From NCBI RefSeq assembly GCF_010858045.1, contig NZ_JAAGVC010000004.1:124001-188000 (forward strand): a stretch of DNA of 64,000 bases, given 5' to 3'. The DNA is from Nocardia cyriacigeorgica. Its GTDB lineage: Bacteria > Actinomycetota > Actinomycetes > Mycobacteriales > Mycobacteriaceae. A program made the translations under genes and the position numbers. Of the stretch, positions 8,101-20,100 are shown one piece after another; within the stretch, counting starts at the first letter, position 1; each line of letters opens with the position of its first letter. The notes beneath the pieces were generated by a model. It made no database searches and had not been told where the DNA came from. It was given only the letters and a program-made list of their open reading frames with translations.

Positions 8101-11100
8101 TCGGACCGGACGTGGACCCCTCGCTGGAATCCGGTCCAGATGCCACGGTGCCGGGCTTGGTGGGGAGTTCGAGTCGGCCCGCTGGATCGGGCCAGAGGTC
8201 ATCGCTGGTAACCGAAGGGCCATATGGCACGTTGGATACCAAGTAGCCTTCGCGGGCCAGATCGGAATACACGCGCATCGCGGTTCTGGGTGCAACGCTG
8301 AGATGCTGGGCGAGCAGCCGGCTTTCCGGGAGCCGCCTCCCGTCGGCGAATTCTCCATCGTGGATCGCTCGGCGCAGCGCGACGGTCAGCAGCGTTCGCC
8401 AGCCGTAGGTGTTTGCCAGGGCCGCGAGGTCGTCGGTTCCCAATGCCGCCGACAAGGCAGCGGATACCTCGCGTGAGGTGAATTCGGCGGCTGCCAGGTC
8501 CTCCTCGGCAGCCCATCTGCCTTCCGGTATCCGAGCGAGGTTCGTGACGGCTTGGCGCAGATGCAGAGGCGCGAGCACTCCGGACGGCCGCAGGAGGCTG
8601 CGGTACTGGTCAGGATGTGCTGCGGCCAGGTTGTTGAGGCGCTCCCGAAGTGCTTCGCGGGCGAGTGATCGAAACGCCCGCCCGTTCTTTCCGTACCGAT
8701 GGCGTTCCGGAAGCGCGTTCAGCACGCGACGGCGAATCTGCTCTACCTGGACGTGGTCCTCGATGGTGTGCCCAACGATGTTGGCAAGCTTCTGGCCGAT
8801 GTGTTCCGGACGGGTACCGCGCAGCTCACGGGACGCGGCGTCGAAACTCGCGTCGGTGATCTCTCGCGACAGTTGTCGGCGCTGCGCTGGGTCGAGTTCC
8901 AGGACACCGCGTTCGGCCATGCCTTCGACAGCCGCACGCACGCGCTCGAAGACCCTGTCGCCGAACAGATCACGCAGGTGGTTCGGCTCGGTGGCGGGAG
9001 CCGGCTGGATCTGTCCGCCCCGCGCGGCGCCCCCACCGTCGGCGTGAACGGTGCCGAGGTCGCGGAAGTTCTCGCGTAGCTGATGTTGCAGCGTCTTCCA
9101 GTCATCCACGCGATGCTCGAATCCCACCGTCCGGGGTTCGACGCTGCCTCCCGCGGCACGTGATACCCGCACAGATGGCTGTACTGCTGATTCGGCTTCA
9201 TGGGAGGTGGACACCTGCGGAAGGGCGTGATGCGTCGCGTGGCGGCTGCCGGGTTCCACGAACGGCCGCGTGGGGGCTGTCGGCGCAGTCGGTGCACGGG
9301 TGATGCTGTTGATGAAGGGTACGTGCGCGGTGCCGTTCGGGTGGCGGTGACGGACGGTCTCCCTGACGTGGTCGATGTACTCCAGGTATTCGGGCAGTGC
9401 CCGGTGGTGAAGGTAGGAGCCGAGGTCGGTATGTCCGGCGAGCAGTTCGCCGACCGTGGCGGCGAATCGGCGGACTGCCTGGTCTTCGGCGGAAGATTCG
9501 GGTGCACTGCCGGACGTCTGGACCTTCAGCGCGTGCCGGAGTATCCGCGGGGCCGATTCCGAGGGCGCGTCCAGCATCGCGGCCGCGGTAGTCGCGAACC
9601 ACTGGCCGATTCGTTCGTCGGCGGACAGCGGGCGACCGACGTAACTCTCGACGAGTTCTGCCGCCGCACGAAGCTGGAAGGGGGCTACCACGTCGTCCAT
9701 CAGATAGCCGTAGAACGTGCGGGAGGCGATTTCCGGGAGCAGAACGTCGGCGTAGTACCTGGTCCGTAGATAGTCCTCGGTCCCGTTGAGGTACATCCGG
9801 CAGCCGGGGTAGTGGAGTGTGTAAACCCCATCGCGCGGGATGCGTTGGAACCGTTCGCGCTCGGCAGCCGACAGGACGGTCTTCGTCAGAGCGATATCGT
9901 GTGGCAGCAAGGGCCGCGCACCCACGAGCGAGATATAGGGGTACTGCGGAATCTCATCGAGCGAGAGCGTTCGAGCCCCGTGGCCGATAATGGTCGGCTG
10001 TGCCCCGGGGCTGGGCTCGAGCGTCGTCAACTTCCAGGTCGGAAGTATTTCACCAGGCAGTCGAGGACGATCTTGCACGATCAACAGCGGACCGTTGCCC
10101 GTGTGGGGCATACCGAGCAGCGTTTCCGCTTCCAAGGCCGCCAGCGTGAATGCGCCGAGGGCGCCCAGCCGCGCGCCGTTTTCGGCGAGCCAGTCCAGTT
10201 CCCAAGCCATTTGATGAGTGGTGTTGAAGAACGCCGCACCGCTCGGCTCACCGGGCTGGTTCGCGGGCCGGTTGACGACATAGCGGAAACCGTGATAGCG
10301 CACTAGGGCCGCCTCGCTGCCGGTGCCGCCGTGACCAGAGCCGGAGCCGGCCGGACGTGGTGACGCCGAGCTGGCACGGCCGCCCGGGTCGACTTCGTCG
10401 CCGGGCACTGCGCCGAGCTTCCACGGCGTTCCTCCGGTACCGCCCCTGCCGGCCCCGCCGCCGTCGTGCTCGAACTCGGCGAGCCGCTCGACGGCACGCT
10501 GCCCACGTCGGCGCGCTGGTCCGCGGTCCCAGGGTGTATGACCTCGACCGTCGAGCGGCGCATCGGAGTCCGGGACTCCCGTGGTTCCGATGATCGCCGT
10601 GGTCCCGGCTGGACCCGCCACGGTGTTGTTCTCGGCTGCTCTCCGGGCGTGTGTGTTTTGCTGGTAGCTGAACCAGTCGGTTGCGGGCGCGGCGCGCCCT
10701 GCTTCCGGATCTTCGGGCCTCGACCCGATTCGGCGCTGGAGCCACGTCGGACTATCGATGCTCAGCCGGTGCGGAGCGTGCGGTACCTCGGCTCCTCGGC
10801 CGACCGCGATCAAACCGAAGTAGCCGAGTGATTCGGTCGGGATCCGGAAGATGGGATCGATGAACTGCCAGTATTGCCGGTGAGTGCGCAGTCCGTCGGA
10901 GAATCGTGGCGTGTTCGGGAATTCGGCCGGGATCCGATGGATGGCGGTGTCGGTCGACGGATCGCGGCCCTGACCGCGGCCGACGAATCGGCCGGATCGG
11001 CCGGGAATGTTGGATCCGAGCCAGGTGACCGGATCTTGGCTGCCTGCGGCGACATACTTTTCCGGGATGGCGTCCGGGCGCTCCTGATGTATGCCGGGAG

Positions 11101-14100
11101 ACCCCAGGTAAGTCACCGATTGGACGAAGTCGTCGAGACGACCGTTGTCGGCGGCGTATCCCGTGGTCGTGGAGCCGTAGCTGTGGGCGTAGAGACGGTT
11201 GATCGGTAGTGGAGCACCGTCGGGCAGGTCGGCATACAGCGCGCGTGTCGTGTGGAAACCCACGACGTCTCGAACCAGCAAACGCCCACCCTCGACGGCC
11301 GGCCGGGCCGAAATGGTCTCGGTCATCATCTTCCCGCCGCTGGGTGCGTCGTATCCCAGCCATGCGATCGACACAATGCCGAGCTCGGGGTCCAACCGCG
11401 TCGCTACCTCGTACAGGTTCAACGAGTTCGACAGCCTGCTGTTCAATCGTTGCAGCGTGGTGGTGATACCCGGGATCTGCCACAGCGTCGCAGCGGCGGT
11501 GTCGGGGTTGCCGTACCCGACAACCGCCCGACCGGATCCGCCGAAAGCCTCTGCGTCGAAGGCCATCACATGCACGGGTGGTGCGGGCACGGGCGGTGCC
11601 AACATCCGGGCTTTCGCAGCGGCTTTCGCCAGCGCGCCGTGGGTGTAGACCAGATTGCGCAGATGCAGCCGTTCCTCGTCGCTCAGCTGTCTCTGGAACC
11701 ACTGCGCGAAATCGGCGCCCGCGGGAACGCGGGCCCGATAGGCCGCGATGCCGCGGGCGATCGCCAGACGGTTCGCCTGGTCTCGAACCGCGAAGGAAAT
11801 GCCGTCGGTATTGCCGATCACGGCCGGATGCACCCGCACCACCGCCCGCTGTTGGTCGTCGGACAGTGCGTGCCACCACTGGAAGTTCGTCTCTGCCCGC
11901 CGCATGGCCGCTGCGGCTACCTCGTCGTCGAGGTAGTCGCCGTGCAGCAGCTCCGACACATGACGAACGGGGCTCGACGCACCGAACGCGCTCTGCGCCA
12001 GCGTCTTCTCGGCGGCCGTCGGCGGGCTCGCGTCGGGCAGGATCTCAGCGGGTAGCGACTGAATCTTTCCGGGCCCGATGACCTGACCGTCGAACCCGAG
12101 GTGCGCATCGGTACCGTCGTCGATCGCTGCGAAACTGGCGGCCACCCCCCGGGGCGAGACGACCTGGACGACCCAGTACGACGGCCTGTCGGTTTTCGAG
12201 CGAAAACGTCTGGGCTGCTGGGTTGGCAGCGCGCGGAACCATTCCCACGTACGCGCTGTGCCGAGGCGGCCGGAGCGCATCATGTCGCCGACTGCGGGCA
12301 CCGCCGGATCGGTGTTCGTGGGGATGGCGGCGAAGACCTCGAGCGCCGCGGAGGGTTTCCCCGTCTCCGGATCGGCGGCGAGGTAGCGCTCGAGTACCGA
12401 CTTTCCGGTCAGCGGAGTGCGCGGCACCGTGATGTGCCGACCGCCGAATCGCGCATCCACGCCGCGGCCGAAGACCTTGCCCGCCCCTTCGCCGAGCTGG
12501 ACGAACCTACGCGGGGCGGCGTGCACGATATTGACCTGCGGCACACCATATTCCGTCGCCTTGCCGGCGCGCAGGGCGCCCCGTGGATCAGCCAATGTCA
12601 GGGTGTCGACCACTGAGTGCAGCCCATCGAGCACAGCAGCGCTGAGAATCGCCGCGCCGGCTCCGTATCCGAACGCGTGCTGTTGCGGTACCGGTGCGCC
12701 GCCGGGCAACTGTGCCGAGAACTCCCGGCCCGCTGCGAAACCGGAGATACCGGCCGCGACCTGGCGGGCCTGGGCCGCGGTGCCGAGGCGGGTGGCGCCA
12801 GGGACGTCGTGGCGATGCGAGATGATCGTGGCGATCGGTGCGCCGAGTGCACGTTTGGTCGCCGCGGTGTGATGGTGGTGCGCGTACACCACGTCGTCGG
12901 CCAGCGAGGACAGGTCGGCCCGGCGGCCGAGCGCGTGCCGCGATACCGACACGGCGCGATCGGCGTCGCCGTAGCCGATCGCGATTTCACTGTCGGTGTA
13001 GGTCAGCACCTGGACGGGCATCGGCACACCCCTGGCGGCACTCTCTTTCGCCAGTGTGTCGGCTCGAAGTAGGGCTTTACGCGCATCGAGGATGTTGCGC
13101 AGCTGCTGCGGCTCGTTCGGCCCGAACTCCGAGTTGACCAGTTGGCCGCTGCCGAGCCGCTCCGGGCGGCGAGCGAGAAATGCGGCGAGGGCACGGTCGA
13201 GCGCCAGCCGGTTCGCCGCGTCCTTGGTCGCGCTCGGCAGGCCGAGGGCGTTACCGACCTCGACCGGATGCACCAGCACCATCGCCTCTTGCCGGACCGA
13301 ATCAAGTGCGTGCCACCAGGCGGCATTGGCCGTCGCGCGCTCTGCGGCGAGGACAACTACGTCCCCCTCGACGTCTGCCCCGAGGAGCAGGTCCGCGGCG
13401 GTTGCCTCGGTGGCGAGGCTCCGCAGCGCGTCTTCCGTGTAAGCGAGGTCGACAACGGTGGGGGGCCGGGTGGCGAGCCCGGTATCGGAAGGCGACGACG
13501 GCGTGCGGTCTGCTGGTCCGATCTGTTCGGCAGCTCCTTCCGCGGGCAGTCCAGGGGCGGCGCTCGCCGATGGCCGCGCCGGGCCGCGGGCAGCCCCGCC
13601 CCCGTCGTGCTCGAATTGAGCGAGCCGTTCGACCGGTCGTTGCCCTCGTGTCGGTGTGGGGCCGTGGTTCCATGCCCGGCCCACACCGTCGATGGGCACT
13701 TGCGGGTCCGGCACACCCGCGCCGTGAACCTTCGCGTCACCGCTGGGCCGGTCACGCCCGGCGCCGGAGACGGGAGTCTCGTTTTCCGGCGTCGTGTGGT
13801 CGTCCGCGGCTACGGGGGCCCGGCCATCCGGTGGGTGTGACACGGTGGCCGCTGCGACGATCAGTCCGTCGCTGACGGTGAAACGGCCGGGAATCACCGT
13901 GACCGGCGGTCCGGAGTCGGTGAGCGTGTCGGCGGGCAGGTGCGCGCGGAAGACACCGGGAGTGTCGGGGTCGAACATCACCTGGACGTGCCGGAGGTGA
14001 GGCCAGCGCCCGGCCAGGGGAAACCACGCGTGCCGGGCGCTTTCTTTGGCCGCCAGCAATACCCGGTCCCACCACACCTCGTCGCGGTGGCCTGTCTTCT

Positions 14101-17100
14101 GCAACCACCGCCGCTCGGCCGGCACGGAGATCTCGGCGAGCGTGCCGGCGGGCAGCCGTTCATTGCGCTCGGCATGCAGCCCGATCGATCGGAAGTCGCG
14201 AGCATCGGCTACGGCGGCGGCGCTGTAGGCCTCGGTTTGCGTCACGTCGCCGACCACGCCGTTCGGCCACAGTGGCCGGCCGACGGGTCCAGTCGCCACC
14301 GGGCCGTCCGCACGGCCGAGGCTGTGCAGCGCCTCGTCTGCGCTGCGGCGCACGGCCACGGCCGATAGGGGAGCATCGGCGCTGACGACCTCTGCTGTAT
14401 GGACCGCGTGCGGCACGAGGTCCGCGAGGATGCTGCTGCGCCGTGCGGGTCTCTGAGCGCCGGGGGTAGGAGCAGGCGCTTCGTCGAACGTCGAGGTGCC
14501 GTTCGTGGTCACTTCTATGGGGGCGAACAGAATTCGCTGTTCGTCTTCGTCGGCCTGCGGCGCGCCGGCGGGCGCTGCGGATCGTGCCGCGGATTCCTCG
14601 GATGCGTCCGAGGCGTGGTTCGTCGCCTCGGCTTGCTCCGCGCGTACCCGGTCGACGGTGGTGCGGACCAGGGTGATGAGTTCGCGGCGCGTCATCATCG
14701 GATAGCTACGGCCAGTGGCGTCGAATGCGCTGACCATCGCCAACTGCAAGTTGCCGGCGAACATCCACGCCTGCGCGTCGTCCAGCTCGCCGGCGATATG
14801 CAACCGGACCATTCGCAGCAGGTCGACAGCGGACCGCCAGATATCGAGCAGTGCCCAGAACGGGTACTCCTCTTCGCGGATCTCCTCGGGAACAACCCCG
14901 GCCGCAGTCCCGCTCCGATGGGTGGCGATGATGCCGTCGAGACGCTGTGGTCCGGGGCCGGCGAGCTGAAAATCGGTGACGGTGATGTCCTCGTTGCGGT
15001 CGATCAAGACGTTACTCGGCTTGACGTCCATATGTAACGGCACCCATGGTTCCGGACGAAGCGTGCCCAGTCCCAGTCCCAGTCGATGTTCCAGTCCTTC
15101 GGTCAGCCGCGGACCGAACCCGAGTGCGATGCTCGCTGCCCGGAACTCCGGAGAAGTGCGAAGTGCCTCTTGGAAAATGTCCTCGTAATACTGAGCGTGC
15201 ATCCGAATGATTCCCGCGATATCGCCGGACTTCGGGTACCACGCTGGCACCGGTGGAAATATTTCCAGCGGTAGACTGTGGAAATTTCGGAGAATGGTAT
15301 TCACCTTTTCGCGAATACCGATGTCGAGGAAGTCGGACAGCGGAACTCCCGCGTAACGGTCGATACGGAATCCGTCACCGTTGAACAGGATACGCGGCAG
15401 CCCCCTCATCCTCCCCGCAGCAGCCGCGATCACCGCGGCCTCGTCCTTCCAGACCACGAAGTCCAGTGCATTGTCCGGGCGTGCCATCACCCGAATAGCG
15501 AACCCGAGCCCCACGTAGACGTCATGCGAGCCGCCCGCTCGGCGTGGGAAGTGCTCCATCGCGAAATCCCGCAACGCCGTGGCGAGGTCGGCAGACATGT
15601 GCACACCGGAATCGTCGGGCGCTCCCAAGAAGTGGTATTCGTCGGCCGATAGCAGCTCGCCGAGTAGCGGAGAAGCGCGCAAGGCGCGCATCGCCGCCGC
15701 ATCGAGTAGTTCGCCCGCCTCCACGCGGGCCGCCAACTGCTCGGCGGGTGCCACGAAGAACTCATCGTCGGGATCGGTGACGACATAGACCTCCTCCTCG
15801 GATCCCGCAGTGCCCTCGGCAGTTCCGGTATCGCGGTTCGATGCGGCAGATGAGGAGTGTTCCGCCCTGGACGGCTCCAGTTCACCGCTTCCCGCGCGCG
15901 ACGGCGCGGATTCGGCGACGTTGTTCGCCGGACCCGGTTCCTTCCCGGCCGGTGGCCACAGGTCCGGCGGTGTATCCGTACCGGCTGCCGGCGTCAGATA
16001 TCGGCCGCCCGCACGATCGGTGCGGTAGATCGTGACGTTTTCGCCGTAGACGACGGAGACTTCGTCCTTGAAATGAACGTCGGTCGACAGCGCACCCAGT
16101 TTGGAGCGCACTCGAATTCCCTCTGGCGTGATCGCTTCGACAACGCCGCTGTGTGTGACAACCCCCTGGTCGTTCCGGTAGACCACGACATCGTCTGGCC
16201 TCGTCTCGCTGTCCGCGACCTCGTAGAAACCGTTCTCGGCGAGGATCGCGTCGATCGAGGCTCCACTCAGCCATCCGCCCCGACCGTCCGCGGTGAACGT
16301 CGCGCCGTGGCAGTTGTAGAACGGGTTGATCGGGCCGCGCGGCTCGAAATCCTCGTACCTTGTTCCTCTTTCGTGGCCGATGACGAACAGCTCGATGAGC
16401 CCATCGGTAGTTTCGTAGACCCACCCGGGCTCGGGTGCGTTCGCGGTGCCCTCCGCGAGAGATCTGGCCGGAATCGGAGTTCCGGCGTCGGTGACATGAC
16501 CGCGCAACGGCAGGGGTTCTATTTGCCACCCGACGGTGTCGATTCGCTGCTGTGCGTAGGCGGGTACCTCCCGGGCCACTGGAGCCGGCGTCGTGGAGTC
16601 ATCCCCGGTCGCGGCGGAGTTGGAGCGCTCGGCGCCGGGTCGCTTCGCCGGCTGTTGGTGGCCGGCGGGTTCGCCCGAGCCATAGCGACTCCAAACGTCC
16701 GGACCGGGGTGAAAGCTGTGTACCGATGGATCCGCGGCGTCGCGCACCTTGCTCGCTGGGATGTCGAGCGCGTCCGCGATGTCGTGCACGCCCGGCATCG
16801 CACCTTTGCCGGGGGTGACGCGGGCCCTTGCGAGAGCGTCGGAATTGCCGGTGACCTCGGAGGTTGTGCCTTGCCGGCGAGCGTTTTCGGCCGCTACCCT
16901 CCGCGCGAGGTAGGCGGCCATGATTTCTTCTCCCTCGCTCGCCATATTCCACCGGCTCGCGGTATGCGCCTCGGGAAAGGCCTCCAACGGATTGAGGTTG
17001 GCGAGGTTCTTTTCGTCCAGATAGTCGTGGAAACTGTATCCGCTGAACTCGCTCACCAATTCGTTCAGATAGGAGAGGAACCCGGTGCGATACTCGACGA

Positions 17101-20100
17101 GATCGCCGACGAAGTATTCTTCGACGAATTTCTCTGCGATCTGCTCGGCGTCCCGGGACTGATATTCGTCAATCGACGTCATGTCCTCGGGCTCGCGGGC
17201 TTCGAACTGGTTCAGAAAGTTCGGTAGGTGCTCCGGCGCATTGTTCTCGAGGTACCGACGGGCAAAGTCGCGCAGCACCATCGTCCAGTCGGCATCGGCC
17301 TGGATGAAGGCCGCTTCCGGCCGATCGTCGTGCCCGTGCGCATACATTTGCATGGCGTGGCCGAGCTCATGGGTCACGGTTCGCACCGGCTTGTCGCGGG
17401 GCCCGCTGAAGTGGCCTCGATCAACCATATCTTCGACGAAGGAACGGGTGAGTTCGCCGTTGATCGTGTAACGCTCGCTGAAAGTTATGGATATGCCGTC
17501 CGCGGTTTGTTCCGTTTCGCCGAGCCGATCATCGTTCCAGTAGGGCGCTGCGCCCATGTCGACGACGCCGAAATCGCCGAACCGGACCCGGTGGTAACGG
17601 TATTCGTCGACGGTCTCGCGGACTCGCTCCAGGGCGACTTCTTCGATATCGAAGCGGGACAGGTCCAGGCCGAGCTCCCGCTCCGACTCGCGTATGTACG
17701 CTCTCCTCTCCTGCTGGATCCGCTTCTCGACGACGGTCATCGTCCGGCCGACGGCCTCCGCCGTTTTTCCCTCCCATTCGTTCGCCAGATCGATCATCAT
17801 GCGATGCAGCATCCGGTGCTGGGCTGTCGCACTCGGATCGCGGGTTTCGACCTTTTCGAAGGATTCGACGAGCACGGCCCGAACGTCCGGGGTGCGATTA
17901 TGGGTATCACTTTCTTGCCGCTGGTTCCGCAGTTCGCGGGCGGCGTGAACTTCTACTCGCCACCGTCCAGCCTGGATGAGGGAATGCGCATACATCTCCA
18001 TGACCGTGCTGCGGATGGCTTCCCGCGACATTTCCTGGACAGTATCCGGGTCCAGTACCAGTTCGATACTGCCCGCCGAGACTGCTCCGTTTTCTATCCG
18101 CGCGGAGGCATAGATCGCGCTCTCGCCGATCCCCGGCTCCGACGTGATGAGGATTTCCGACAGCCCGGTCGGATGGCGGGTGGCCAGTTCGTGCAGTGTT
18201 TGCGCGAAGACATACGCTCGACCCGGGTCGAAGACACCCAGCCCGTTCACGGCGATGGAGTCGTGCCGGTATGCGAACGCATCCGCGACATCTTGCGTGG
18301 TGTGCGCTTGCTGCTCCACCAGGTCGGCCCGGCTGTCCATGTCGAGGAACACCTCGATGGCCCCGATCATCCGGTCGAGTCCGGGTATGTGTCCGGTGAG
18401 TGACCGAAGCCCCGCCAGTGGCATATCGGTAGCTTCCGCCGTCGGCCATTCGGTGCCTCTCGGCAACCCGAGCAGGGCAGGCAGTTCGCCGCTGAGCGAC
18501 CGCTGATCGAGCGCCGCCAGCCGATACGCTTCCGAGTACGGGTCCGTGGACTTCAGCGCGAGGTCTGCGGCGATCTGGCGGCCGACCCAATGAGCTATCT
18601 CCTCCGCCCTCGGGCCGGACGGTCGCAGGTGCTGAAGCCGGTCGTCCCAACCACTTCCGATCGACGTCACTGCTTTCAGAAGCGAAGAACGCTCGGACAA
18701 CATCGCCGGGTCGATGTGGAGGATCTCGGCCAACTCCGCGCGTGCTCGATCGAGCTCCGCTGGACGGACGGTTGGTTTGCCCCACATAGGTGCCCCTGGA
18801 CTGTCCGGGCTCTGGGCTACTCCGGGTGGAGACTGCGGCCGGTCGGCGAACACGGGTGTGGTCAGGGTGAGATGCCTGATCCGTTCTCCGTTCCGATATC
18901 GCTCGAGCACGGCGATCGGAGATCGGTGGCCCGGCAGGTCCAAGCGGTGTGCGGTCTCGACCGACTCGATGTCTGCGGCGCCGCGATCAGGCTCGTTCTC
19001 CGGCCGGTCGGCGACCTCGACGCGCATCCACGCCGTGTCCGGCCGCGGGCTACGGCTGACCCGAACCACTGCCGCGCCGTCGGCGGAGCCCAGCAGCTCA
19101 CCGACCAATTCCACGACGGCCGCGGTGTGCGGCTCGAAGGGTGAGCCGGCGAGCATGCCGCCGACGACATCGCCAGCGCGGTTTACATCGAACTTCCGAG
19201 ACGGGCCGGCGTGCACCGAGATCTCGATGCTGCTCTGCGGGGGCGGAGGTGCCTCGTTCAGCCGGGTGGCGGCCAGCGAGTCGGCCAGCTGCCGATCGTC
19301 GATCGCGAGATCGGAATACACCAACCAGTGGTCGGTCTCGGTCCGGGTGATACCGGAATCCGCGGCGACGAATTCCCGCGAGGCCACTACCTGGTCGGGT
19401 GCGCCGTCCCAGCCCGGCACGGTTCGGGCGTCGGGCGCGAGCACGGGGGACAGCCCGATCTCGTCGAAGGTTTGCTGGTACACCGCATGGGGACGGTCGG
19501 TGTTGAGATCCGCGGCGATCACCACGGGGCCGGTAGCCATGGAACGCAACGTCTGTGCGATTTCATCGGCGTGTGCGGCGCCGTCGCCTTCCTCGTAGCT
19601 GTACCCGAAGAAGCCGAGTGGCGTCGGATGCAGGTTCACCACGCTGATTCCGGCGATCTCGACAACTTGCGCGAAACGGTCGTGCGGAGCCACCGGCTGT
19701 CCGCCGATGCGTAGTTCGAGCCGGGTGACGGGCAGCTGGTGCGCGGTCGCCGCATCGATCGGCAGCCGGCTGATCACAGCGACACTCAGCATCTTGCTAC
19801 TGTCCATGTGAGACTGCGACATCACGGTCTCGTACACATACGGGTAGCCGAGCAATTGCGCCAGTTGCTGTGCCGTCGAACCGTCGACGCCTGCCTCTGA
19901 CTCTTGGATGGCGACCACATCCGGGTCGATGTCGCGGAGACGATCGGCGAAATACGCCACGTCGATGTCGTCGTAATCGAACGGGATCGTTTCGTTCCCG
20001 TCCTCTTCAGCCGAGGATTGCCGAAGCCGACGCCCTCCGGCGATATTCCATGTGGCCACGCGCAACGTGCGGGTGCGATCTATGGCACGGGTGGGGCTTT

